Part shown: positions 7,819-15,550 of the stretch, piece by piece
Layout of the letters: each line of letters begins with the position of its first letter
Numbering within the stretch: position 1 is the first letter of the stretch
DNA from: DATAZK01 sp963731205
GTDB taxonomy: Bacteria; Actinomycetota; Actinomycetes; Frankiales; Frankiaceae
DNA length: 64,000 bases
Direction of reading: 5' to 3'
Assembly: GCA_963731205.1 (NCBI GenBank)
Contig: CAVSUJ010000001.1
Span: 372,001-436,000 of the forward strand
Made by a program: the position numbers and the translations under genes
The notes under the pieces: generated by a model
Databases searched by the model: none
What the model saw: the letters and a program-made list of their open reading frames with translations, nothing else
Told to the model about the DNA's origin: nothing

Positions 7819-8835
7819 GTGGCCTCACCGTTCGTCGAGCTCGATGTCGAGGGCATCCCCGTCAAGGTGACCAACCCCGACAAGGTCTATTTCAGCGCCC
7901 GCGGTGAGACCAAGCTGCATCTGATCGAGTACGTGATGGCCGTCTCCGACGGTCTGGTGCGGGCGCTGCACGAGCGGCCCTGCGTCCTCAAGCGCCATCC
8001 CGACGGATCCGACGCGGCACCGATCTATCAGAAGCGGGTGCCCGCCAAGCGCCCTGACTGGATCGAGACGGCGCGGGTCGATTTCCCGAGCGGCCGCCAC
8101 GCCGACGAGTTGTGCGTGACGAACGCCGCCGCAACGGTCTGGGCCACCAACCTCGGGACGTTGGACTTCCACCCCTGGCCCTCGCGTCGCGCCGCCACCG
8201 AGCTGCCCGACGAGCTACGCATCGACCTCGATCCGCAGCCCGGCACCGGCTGGTCGCACGTCGTCGAGACCGCACTCGAGGTCAACGCGGTGCTCACCGA
8301 GTTGGGCCTCGTCGGCTGGCCGAAGACCAGTGGTAGCAAGGGAATTCACATTTACGTGCGGGTGCCTCCCGAGCACGGATTCACCGCTGCCCGGCGCGCC
8401 GCGCTCGCCTTGGGACGGGCCGTCGAGCAGCGCCGCCCCGACCTCGCGACCACCGCCTGGTGGAAGGAGGAGCGCGGTGAGCGCGTGTTCGTCGACTACA
8501 ACCGAATGGCACGTGACCAGACCATCGCCTCTGCCTACAGCGTCAGGGCCCGGCCCACCGCAACCGTCTCCGCGCCGCTGACCTGGGACGAGGTTCCCGA
8601 CGCCGAGATCGAGGACTTCACCATCGCCACGATGCCGGCCCGCTTCGCGCGTCTGGGCGACGTCCACGCCGCCATCGACGAGCCGGCGACGGTCGGCTCC
8701 CTCGAGCCCTTGCTGGAGCTCGCCGACCGTGACGAGCGTGACCGCGGGTTGGCCGATGCCCCGTATCCACCGCAATTTCCGAAGATGCCGGGGGAGCCCA
8801 AGCGCGTCCAGCCCTCGAGAGCGAAACGCGACTAG
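7819..8835 (+). CDS. Stand-alone LigD-type DNA polymerase/primase domain protein
   Basis: A 338-residue protein matching the polymerase (PolDom) domain of LigD, an archaeo-eukaryotic-primase-fold enzyme that fills gaps and adds ribonucleotides in non-homologous end joining. The catalytic RIDLDPQPG (Asp-x-Asp), KTSGSKGIHIYVRV and VFVDYNRMARDQTIASAYS motifs are all present. There is no fused ligase or phosphoesterase domain, so it is a split arrangement. An ATP-dependent ligase is encoded 26 kb away in this window (34522-35586); no Ku gene is visible. The GTG start lies 12 nt after the DUF3159 stop. Confidence 0.9.
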   Translation: MASPFVELDVEGIPVKVTNPDKVYFSARGETKLHLIEYVMAVSDGLVRALHERPCVLKRHPDGSDAAPIYQKRVPAKRPDWIETARVDFPSGRHADELCVTNAAATVWATNLGTLDFHPWPSRRAATELPDELRIDLDPQPGTGWSHVVETALEVNAVLTELGLVGWPKTSGSKGIHIYVRVPPEHGFTAARRAALALGRAVEQRRPDLATTAWWKEERGERVFVDYNRMARDQTIASAYSVRARPTATVSAPLTWDEVPDAEIEDFTIATMPARFARLGDVHAAIDEPATVGSLEPLLELADRDERDRGLADAPYPPQFPKMPGEPKRVQPSRAKRD

Positions 8836-8851
8836 CGGTAGCGTCGCCCAC

Positions 8852-9472
8852 GTGCCTGCCGCCGTCCTGCCCTTCACCGCGGCTGCCGTGCTGATCGTGC
8901 TGTTACCCGGCCCCGACACGCTCGTCGTCGTGCGCAACATCCTGTTCGGCGGCCGGCGCCAGGGGGCGCTCACGGCCCTGGGCAACGTCTGCGGGCTGGC
9001 GATCTGGGTGTGCATCGCGACGTTCGGCCTCGCTGCAGCGCTTCGTGCGAGCCAGGTGGGTTACGACGTCCTGCGCATCGTGGGTGCGACGTATCTGATC
9101 TGGCTCGGGATCTCGGCGCTGCGTTCGCGGCGGGCCGGGCTGGAGATCACGCCGGGCCCGAGCGGGCGCCGGGGTCTGCTCGGGAGCGGTTTCTCCGCCG
9201 GCATCCTGACGAACCTGCTCAACCCTAAGGTCGGCGTCTTCTTCGTCTCGTTCCTTCCGGGCTTCATCCCGCGCCATCACGGCGTCGCGGCGGCGTCGCT
9301 GTTGCTCGGCAGCATCTTCCTGGTGCTGACGGCCGTCTACTGGGTCGTGCTGCTGGCGCTCGCCGGGAAGGTCACGGCGTGGATGGACCGCCCTGCGGTG
9401 CGGCGCCGGCTCTCCGTGATCACAGGCGTGGTGCTGGTCGGATTCGGTCTCCGGCTGGCGACCGAATCCTGA
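8852..9472 (+). CDS. LysE/RhtB family amino-acid exporter
   Basis: A 206-residue membrane transporter. The N-terminal LLPGPDTLVVVRNILFGGRRQG is the LysE/RhtB signature (PGP motif), followed by hydrophobic segments near TALGNVCGLAIWVCIATFGLA, YLIWLGISALRSR, LTNLLNPKVGVFFVSFLPGF and the C-terminal LLGSIFLVLTAVYWVVLLAL. The family exports amino acids or analogues by proton antiport; the substrate is unknown here. The GTG at 8852 is chosen since it places the PGP motif at about residue 20, usual for the family. A hairpin terminator follows 10 nt after the stop. Confidence 0.88.
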   Translation: MPAAVLPFTAAAVLIVLLPGPDTLVVVRNILFGGRRQGALTALGNVCGLAIWVCIATFGLAAALRASQVGYDVLRIVGATYLIWLGISALRSRRAGLEITPGPSGRRGLLGSGFSAGILTNLLNPKVGVFFVSFLPGFIPRHHGVAAASLLLGSIFLVLTAVYWVVLLALAGKVTAWMDRPAVRRRLSVITGVVLVGFGLRLATES

Positions 9473-9482
9473 ACGGCGGGAG

Positions 9483-9520
9483 GCGTCCCTTCCCACATCG
9501 GGGGCTGCGGGAAGGGACGC
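9483..9520 (+). terminator. Hairpin terminator after the LysE-family gene
   Basis: Perfect 12-bp stem: GCGTCCCTTCCC at 9483-9494 pairs with 9509-9520, 14-nt loop. No T-tract. It marks the right end of the intact plus-strand run that starts at dut. Confidence 0.8.
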
Positions 9521-9591
9521 TGTTCACCAACATCGCAAGGCATCGGGCCGCTTGTCGTCCCCCAAAGGGGTGCACATTTTGCGGCGATGTG

Positions 9592-10240
9592 TCAGGTGGC
9601 GTGCTCCTGCTGCCTGACGCGCACGCGGAGCTCACGCACCGTGTGACGAGCCGTCACAGCCAGGTACCGGAGGCGTCCGTCGTCATTGCGTTCCCGGCCG
9701 GCGAGCGCCGACGGTGTCACCCCCAGACCGAGTACCACCGCCGCCCGGTCAGCGAGCAGGCGATGCCCGAGCACGGATGGATGGACGCGGTCAGGGCGCA
9801 GCAGCGGGCCGGACAGATCGCCGCCGTCGACGATGCCGGCGCTCAACCTCGCCGCGGCAGCGCGGACGATCCGGTTCGCTGTCGCTGATCTCGCGCCGCA
9901 GCGGCGAGGAACGCGGAAAGCGGCGAAACGATCGGGGCAAGGTCTGAACCAGGACGCGGTCACACGCAGCGTTCATCGCCTCGAGAATCTCGCTCACGTT
10001 GGCTTCCAGTCGTTGCTCATCCCAATCGAAGAGGACGTCGTTGGCGCCGACCGTCAGGGCGCCGACCGCGTACCGATGTGCGCGCAGTTCCGGCAGCTGG
10101 TTCACGACCTGCCAGGACCGCGCCCCGCGCTCCGCAAGCCGCCCCAGCGGCCATCCGCCGGCCTGGGCGAGCCGGGAGGCCCACGAGCGGTCCGCGAGGA
10201 CGATGCTGTCGCCGACGCACACCAGCCCGTCGTCGGCCAC
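9592..10240 (-). pseudogene. SGNH/GDSL-type hydrolase, frameshifted
   Basis: Joined across one frameshift near 9890, this encodes a ~215-residue SGNH-fold esterase/lipase-like hydrolase. Block I is VGDSIVLADRSWA (nucleophile Ser), block III is VGANDVL (Asn), and block V, in the second frame, is DRVHPSVLGH (Asp/His of the triad). Parts with the motifs in different frames but correct order show that this is one gene. The GTG at 10240 is the nearest start before block I but has no Shine-Dalgarno, so the N-terminus is uncertain. Substrate unknown; in this locus, de-acetylation of polysaccharide is one option. First of a run of frameshifted genes. Confidence 0.68.
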
Positions 10241-10356
10241 GATCGGAAGCGTAGTGAAGGCCGTGAACGTGCCGCCTGCGGCCTCGTGGTCAGAAATCCC
10301 ACGGGCCACCGACAAGCCGTTAAATGGTGACTGAGCCGGTCTGACGGGGGAGCATT

Positions 10357-11230
10357 TTGCGCATACTGGTGTTGCTGTACGTGCATTCCGCTGCTGGTGA
10401 TAATGGTGGTCGGCGCCGCACTGCTGGTTCGCCGTGCGCCGGACGTCCCAGGGCAGCATCGGTTGGACGACGGCCCGGGTTCGTGGCGCGGCGTGCAGAG
10501 CGTCTTCGGCCGGGTCTCGGGGTGCATTCTGGTGCTGGCGGCCGGCACCGGCGTGATCATCGCGCTCGTCTGGCCGGTCGGATACGGCGCGCGCAAGTTC
10601 AACGCCCACGACCACGCGATCTACAACTGGGTGTTCGTCAGCGCTCCACACGCATTGGTTGCACTCGGCGATGAGCACGCTGACCAAGATGAGCAACAAC
10701 CGCGAGACCCAGGTCGTCGCCGGGGCATTCATGGTCGTGCTGACGCTGTGGTGGCTGCGTCACCGCCGCGGCCTCGCCGTGCTGGCCCCGGCCGTGCTGA
10801 TCATCACCGCTTACGAGATCGAGCATCAGCTCCAGCACACGCTCAAACTGCTGGCAGCGCGTACCGGTCCGGTGCCGGCCGGGCTGGGGAGCTTTCCGTC
10901 CGGCGGCGTCGCACGGCTCATGTCGATCTACGGCCTGATCCTCTATCTGGTGCTGCGCCGGCTTGAACCTCACGCGCAGCAAGTGGGCGGTAGCGGGGTG
11001 GACGATCCTCGCGGCGGCGATCTACACCGAGGCCTACTCCCGGCTGTATCTCGGAAAGCACTGGATCAGTGACATCGTCGGCGGCCTCGTCTTCGGGGCG
11101 ATCCTGCTCGCCGTGCTGATCGCCGCGACCCAGATGTTGGACCAGCCCGACCTGGCATCAACGGGCCCGAAGAAGCGGCGGCCGGCGGACCCGGTCGCTG
11201 GCACCGGCGCGCCCTGCCCGGCTTCGATGA
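10357..11230 (+). pseudogene. PAP2-like membrane phosphatase, multiply frameshifted
   Basis: A membrane protein recoverable only by joining frames near 10381, 10670 and 10965. Hydrophobic segments: ILVLLYV...IPLLVIMVVGAALLV at the N-terminus, then ILVLAAGTGVIIALVW, VVLTLWWLRHRRGLAVLAPAVLI, ILAAAIYTEAYSR and DIVGGLVFGAILLAVLIAA. The PAP2 signature is seen as GSFPSGGVARL (motif 2) and SRLYLGKHWISDIVGG (motif 3, SRxxxxxHxxxD). Motif 2 has Gly where the catalytic-support His (PSGH) is usual. Lipid-phosphate phosphatase activity, for instance recycling undecaprenyl pyrophosphate, is the family role. The TTG start follows GGGGGAG; the 3' end is approximate. Confidence 0.6.
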
Positions 11231-11264
11231 GGCTTGCCAGGTTGACCAGCCGGTTGACCAGTTG

Positions 11265-11754
11265 TCACCCTGACCAAGAGACGCCTTCGCGGATGACGCG
11301 TGCGGGATGGCCGCCGACGAGCACGCCGGGCGGAACGTCTTTGGTCACGACGGCTCGTGCTGCAACGACGGCGCCGTCGCCGATGGTCACGCCCTTCAGC
11401 ACGACGCCCCGGCGCCGATCCAGACGTGGTTGCCGATCGTGACGGGGGCGGTGTCAGGACGGTCCTCGAAGGTGTGGGCGTCGGTGTCCATGATGTTGAC
11501 GTCCCACGCGATCGCACAGTGCTCGCCGATGGTGACCCGCTCGCGGCAGGTGATCTCGGTGCGCCGGTTAAGGTAGGTGTGGGCGCCGATCTGCGACCCG
11601 GGCCCCGCTGCCGCGCAGGTAGAAGCCGACGCCGAAGAACGAGCCGGCAGTGCCCGCCGAGCGTCACCCGCGCGTCCGTGATCCCGCTGTTGCGCGCCAC
11701 CCGCGGAAACGCGTCGACCCGGCACCCGAGCGGCACGGTGAAACCGCGGCGCAT
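11265..11754 (-). pseudogene. Hexapeptide-repeat acyltransferase (maltose/galactoside O-acetyltransferase-like), frameshifted
   Basis: Joined frames give a ~165-residue left-handed beta-helix acetyltransferase: N-terminus VPLGCRVDAFPRVARNSGI, then FFGVGFYLRGSG, IGAHTYLNRRTEITC, MDTDAHTFEDR (catalytic His region, as in WbbJ/NodL-type enzymes), VTIGNHVWIGAGA, LKGVTIGDGAVVAARAVVTKDVPPG and the closing GGHPARVIREG. These enzymes acetylate sugars from acetyl-CoA, a common decoration in exopolysaccharide pathways. At least two frame changes are needed, near 11395 and 11600-11650. It ends 35 nt from the approximate end of the convergent PAP2 gene. Confidence 0.68.
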
Positions 11755-11955
11755 GTCCGAGGCAGCACCCCTCGGGCGACTCCGACATATCGGTTTCTCA
11801 CCGCTAGCACATTGCCACGGACGCGGGTCCGCGCGGTGGAGCCACTCGGGCCGTCCGATGCCCTCGGACCGCCAGTGCCCCGCCGGACCGCATGCGGCGG
11901 CCCGGCGGGGCACTCGTGATCATCAGCGCTGGCGGCTGATCAGTCAGCCGTGACG

Positions 11956-12892
11956 TCAGCGCACGACACCGTTGGCAAAGGCCGACAGGTCGGTGCTGAG
12001 GAGCGCCAGTGGCACTTGCGACGGTCCCTGCGGAGCCGACGTCGAAGTAGAACATCCCTCTGAGCGTGTTGGCGTTGGCCCGGGCCCAGGCACCGGCGTT
12101 ACGCAGCCACTGCGCACGGCGCGAACCCGGCATGGCTGCCGTACTCGCCGAGAACCAGGCCCTTGCCCTGGCTCCGGGCCCAGTTCAGCGCCGGCTCCAG
12201 CCACCTGGGAGAGCTCGGTCCCGACGCCGCGACCCGAGCCGCAGGTGTACCAGTTGTACGGGTCGGCGCCGACCAGGTCGACGTAGGCGCTGCCCGGGTA
12301 CCACTTCGGGGCGTAGCGCGGCGTCGGAGGCTCCGACCTGGAACGCGTAGGAGGTCATCTGCCAGACGAACTGGATGTTGTGCTCGCCCGTGCTGCGAAT
12401 CACCGTGACGACCTTGCGGAAAGCCGCGACGAACTGTGTGTTGTTGCCGAGGCTGCGACTGGCGTGAGCTTCGGGCTCGTGGCTGAAAGCCAACCAGACG
12501 GGCGTTCCCCGGGCCTTGAGCGTGTTGCCCCAGCGGAGCAGGTTGTTATAGGTCGCCGATCCCGGCTTTGCCGCGGCCACCGTCGCCCAATTGGAGTTCG
12601 GCATGAGATTAATCATCCGAGTATTGGGTGGGTTGGCGTTCAAGCGGGCATACCGGTTCTCGGGAACAGTCACACCGGAGGCCTTGGAAAGGCTGGCCAC
12701 GTTTCCGACCCCACCGAACAGGATGGGTGAGGCCGCATTTGCCGGAAAGCAGGAGGCGACGAATCCAACAATGATGGAAAACGTCAGCGGTAAAAGCCAT
12801 CGGACGCGCAGCTTTGTCCCGCGGCTTTTAGGCGCACGGGTGGCGTCGGACGATTCCGCAAGCAGAACCGGCCTGGTTTGGGCAGGGGACAT
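11956..12892 (-). pseudogene. Secreted GH26-like glycoside hydrolase no. 1, frameshifted
   Basis: About 310 residues when frames are joined near 12310, 12200, 12130 and 12030. A signal peptide is clear: basic start, WLLPLTFSIIVGFVASC, cleavage near ANA-ASP. The catalytic barrel has WLAFSHEPEAH (acid/base Glu in the HEPE motif), VGADPYNWY and LGEYGSHAG (nucleophile Glu), the pattern of GH26 and related beta-mannanase/glucanase-like enzymes, then GMFYFDVG near the end. It is the first of three such enzymes in the locus and the only one with a plain secretion signal. The ATG follows GAGGAGGAG held in a hairpin loop. Role inferred: trimming or releasing the polysaccharide outside the cell. Confidence 0.7.
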
Positions 12893-12895
12893 TCA

Positions 12896-12913
12896 GGTAC
12901 TCCTCCTCGTACC
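12896..12913 (-). promoter_or_regulatory. Hairpin presenting the ribosome binding site of GH26-like gene no. 1
   Basis: On the minus strand GGTAC-GAGGAGGA-GTACC forms a 5-bp stem whose 8-nt loop is the whole Shine-Dalgarno; the start codon is 3 nt downstream. This could display or regulate the ribosome site. Confidence 0.4.
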
Positions 12914-13626
12914 GCCGGCCAGGTGAGCTGACGGGTTCGGGCTGAGAAGGCTGCCCTACAGCGCCGGTGATTCACGGCGCCGATTCACCCCACGAGATTG
13001 GGTCCCCGGCCCGGGTGCGCTGAGAACGCACCCGGTTTGGCGTTCCGCCGTGTGCCCCTTTTGGGCAGCGTTGCGACGGCATCCGGAGCGTACCGGAAAG
13101 GGCGCGTCAGGCTCAGCATCCGGGGTACTTCTTTTGTCGGCCCAGCGCCTCGTTACGCAGCGGATTGATGTCATCACCAATCTGGGCGAAAGGCTGACCA
13201 CACGGCCCATGAGCGCAGCGTCACGTTCAGGTTTGCCACTCGACATTAGATAGCGACATTCGCCAGCGTAAGGCCCCCGTGCTGGTGCGGCAATTGTGGC
13301 AAATGATTACAGGGCGTGAGTTAATTGTCGGCGACAGGTCGGTGATCGTGACCGCGCCCGATCTTGGGTCCGACAGCGGACCGTGCTCGGCCACGGCCCA
13401 ACCTTTGTCGGCCTGTGGCGCAGAACACTCACTCGACCCGCCCGCAGGTGTGCGCCCCAACCCTTTCGGCGGGTTCTCCTTAGCTGGTCCACGCACCTGT
13501 CGGCTACCTGTCACCCGGAGGGCTTCCCTGGTCACCCCGCGTCACGTATCCCTGGTACAGGGCGTTAGACGGGTGGCGAGGTGAGTCCTGACGTTTCTCC
13601 TCGAATTGCGTACATGAGGAGGACTG
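12914..13626. other. Gene-free divergent upstream region in the polysaccharide locus
   Basis: About 710 nt between the minus-strand GH26-like gene and the plus-strand genes leading to the WbaP-type transferase. No convincing coding sequence is seen on either strand. It is locally AT-richer near 13280-13340. Three GTCAC repeats lie at 13511-13545, and a short inverted repeat CCCTG-GTA-CAGGG at 13550-13562. It probably holds divergent promoters, but no -35/-10 pair could be assigned with confidence. Confidence 0.5.
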
Positions 13627-13851
13627 ATGGCGCAGAGTGGCGAAGGTAAACCCAGAGTGGTGATCGCAGGTGTTGGAGCCGCGGCGGAGGGCATCGCTGA
13701 AACGGTGGTGCGACCCGATGCGTCGATCAAGTCTGAGGTGGTGGAGCCGATGAGGGCAGCAGTCGCATCCTTCCTGGCTCCGTTCTGTCCGGCAGGCGCG
13801 TCGGCCGGACACAACCACATCGGGAGGGGTGCTCAGCATGGATGCCGCTGA
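13627..13851 (+). CDS. Small open reading frame of unknown function before the WbaP-type gene
   Basis: A 74-residue frame with a very good ribosome site (GAGGAGG, 5-6 nt before the ATG) that ends 14 nt inside the following glycosylphosphotransferase gene, so the two could be translationally coupled. The predicted protein is Ala/Val-rich (VVIAGVGAAAEGIAETVVRP; AAVASFLAPFCPAG) with no recognised domain. It may be a real small protein, a leader peptide, or the remnant of a longer gene shifted out of frame, since neighbouring genes carry many indels. Not recognised from any family. Confidence 0.42.
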   Translation: MAQSGEGKPRVVIAGVGAAAEGIAETVVRPDASIKSEVVEPMRAAVASFLAPFCPAGASAGHNHIGRGAQHGCR

Positions 13852-15370
13852 CGCCTATCCCATGGGGATGTCCGCGGAAGCCCCCGTTCGTCCCGGGCAA
13901 GCGCAGCGCGGTCGCCGCAGCTCCGCCCTCCCGCCGAATGTCCCGTCGCAGAACCGGCTCATGGCTCCGGACCTCGTCACGAGCGTCGTCGTCGACGCTA
14001 TCGACGCCCCTCTCAAGGCCCCCCGCCGCCGCGGTCGTTTCATGGAGATCGCCGCGCTCGGCCTGACCGACGCTGTCGTCCTGCTTCTGGCCGCCCTGGT
14101 GGGCGGAACGCTCGTGCGAGCGGCGACCACCCGCGGATTCGGCGTCGCCGCTACCTCCCTCACGGTGGCGGCGAGCCTGCTCGGTCTGGTGCTGCACGGC
14201 GGGTACCGGTCCGAACGTGGCCGGCTCTCTCCGGTAGGGGTGCGCAGCTGGCGTGCTGCTCTCTACGGATACCCGACCGCGGTGGTGGCCCTGGCGCTGT
14301 TCTCCGGATCACGCCTCGGAGTGGGCGCTGCCGCACTGGCGGCCTTGCCGGGTGCACTCCTGATCCCGCTCGGACGACGCGTCGCGCGCTTCCTTCCGCT
14401 TCCCGGCCGGGCGCAGACCACCCGGATCCTCATCGTCGGCTCGGGCAAGGTGGCCCGCCGGGTCGCCAGCCGCCTCGGCCGGTTCGACGGGATCCAGGTC
14501 GTCGGCATGGTCGACAGCGACCCGCCGCCGGGGGAGAAGGTGCTGGGCGGCCTGTCCGACCTCGTGAGCCTCGTGGAGGAGCACCGGGTGGATCAGGTCC
14601 TGGTGACCTTCTCGCGCACTCCCGGACACGACACTCTCGAGATCCTGCGCAAGCTGAACCACCAGGTCTCGGTCTCGGTCGTGCCGCGCATGTTCGAAAT
14701 GCTCTCCTGGCGCTCCTCGCTCGAAGAGATCGACGGGATCCCCCTGCTGCACGTGGCGCCGGCCTCACTGTCCACGTCCGCCCGGGTGGTGAAGCGGGCC
14801 CTGGACATCGTCGTCGCAGGTATCGCGCTGATCGTCCTGTCGCCCGTCGTGCTCGTGACATCCATCATGATCAAGCTCGACTCGTCCGGCTCCATCTTCT
14901 TCCGCCAGCAGCGCTGGGGGCGGCGCGGCGAGCCCTTTCAGATCATCAAGTTCCGCACCATGGAAGTGGGCGCCGAAAACGCCCGCAAGGACCTGGCCAG
15001 CGAGAGCACCGGTCCGCTGTTCAAGCTGCGCAGCGATCCCCGCATCACCCGGGTGGGCTCCTTCCTGCGGCGCACCAGCCTTGACGAGATCCCGCAGCTG
15101 TTCAACGTGCTGCGAGGCCAGATGTCGCTCGTCGGGCCGCGGCCCTTCGTCCCGGACGAGGCCGCACAGATCGTCGGGTCGGCTGCCCGTCGCTACGACG
15201 TCCCGCCGGGAATGACCGGGCTCTGGCAAATCAGCGGTCGTAGCGATCTCAATTACGACGACCTTCGCCACCTGGACACGGTTTACGTCGCCTCTTGGTC
15301 GCTCTGGTGGGATCTGCGGATCCTGCTCCAGACGCCCAGTGCCGTACTTCGCAGGAAGGGCGCCTTCTGA
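13838..15370 (+). CDS. Undecaprenyl-phosphate sugar phosphotransferase (WbaP/CpsE-type initiating enzyme)
   Basis: A 510-residue polyprenyl glycosylphosphotransferase that moves a sugar-1-phosphate from a nucleotide sugar to undecaprenyl phosphate, the first step of polysaccharide repeat assembly at the inner face of the membrane. Four hydrophobic segments fill residues ~70-180, then a Rossmann-like domain (RILIVGSGKVARRVASRLG), and the C-terminal catalytic domain: KRALDIVVAGIALIVLSP, FRQQRWGRRGEPFQIIKFRTM, RRTSLDEIPQLFNVLRGQMS, LVGPRPFVPDEA, PGMTGLWQISGRS. ATG 13838 is preferred over GTG 13829 because GGGAGGGG is then 8-9 nt away. It is intact, unlike its neighbours. Confidence 0.92.
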   Translation: MDAADAYPMGMSAEAPVRPGQAQRGRRSSALPPNVPSQNRLMAPDLVTSVVVDAIDAPLKAPRRRGRFMEIAALGLTDAVVLLLAALVGGTLVRAATTRGFGVAATSLTVAASLLGLVLHGGYRSERGRLSPVGVRSWRAALYGYPTAVVALALFSGSRLGVGAAALAALPGALLIPLGRRVARFLPLPGRAQTTRILIVGSGKVARRVASRLGRFDGIQVVGMVDSDPPPGEKVLGGLSDLVSLVEEHRVDQVLVTFSRTPGHDTLEILRKLNHQVSVSVVPRMFEMLSWRSSLEEIDGIPLLHVAPASLSTSARVVKRALDIVVAGIALIVLSPVVLVTSIMIKLDSSGSIFFRQQRWGRRGEPFQIIKFRTMEVGAENARKDLASESTGPLFKLRSDPRITRVGSFLRRTSLDEIPQLFNVLRGQMSLVGPRPFVPDEAAQIVGSAARRYDVPPGMTGLWQISGRSDLNYDDLRHLDTVYVASWSLWWDLRILLQTPSAVLRRKGAF

Positions 15371-15532
15371 GCCGCGCCTAATCCTTGCCGAATGACGAAG
15401 ATGTCGTTTCTGGGCTGATTTGTAGAGCTGCATTTGGTCGGGTCGGATTGGGCCATTCAGCACTCTTGGGCTAGCGCGGTGCTGCGCCGGATGGGTGAGT
15501 TGAGGGGCCGATCCTAAGGACCGGTTTCACGG

Positions 15533-15550
15533 GGACCCGATGACGGGTCC
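15533..15550 (+). promoter_or_regulatory. Hairpin directly abutting the start codon of GH26-like gene no. 2
   Basis: GGACCCG-ATGA-CGGGTCC is a perfect 7-bp stem with a 4-nt loop whose last base is adjacent to the ATG at 15551. No separate Shine-Dalgarno is visible, so folding would occupy the space where the ribosome docks. Confidence 0.4.
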
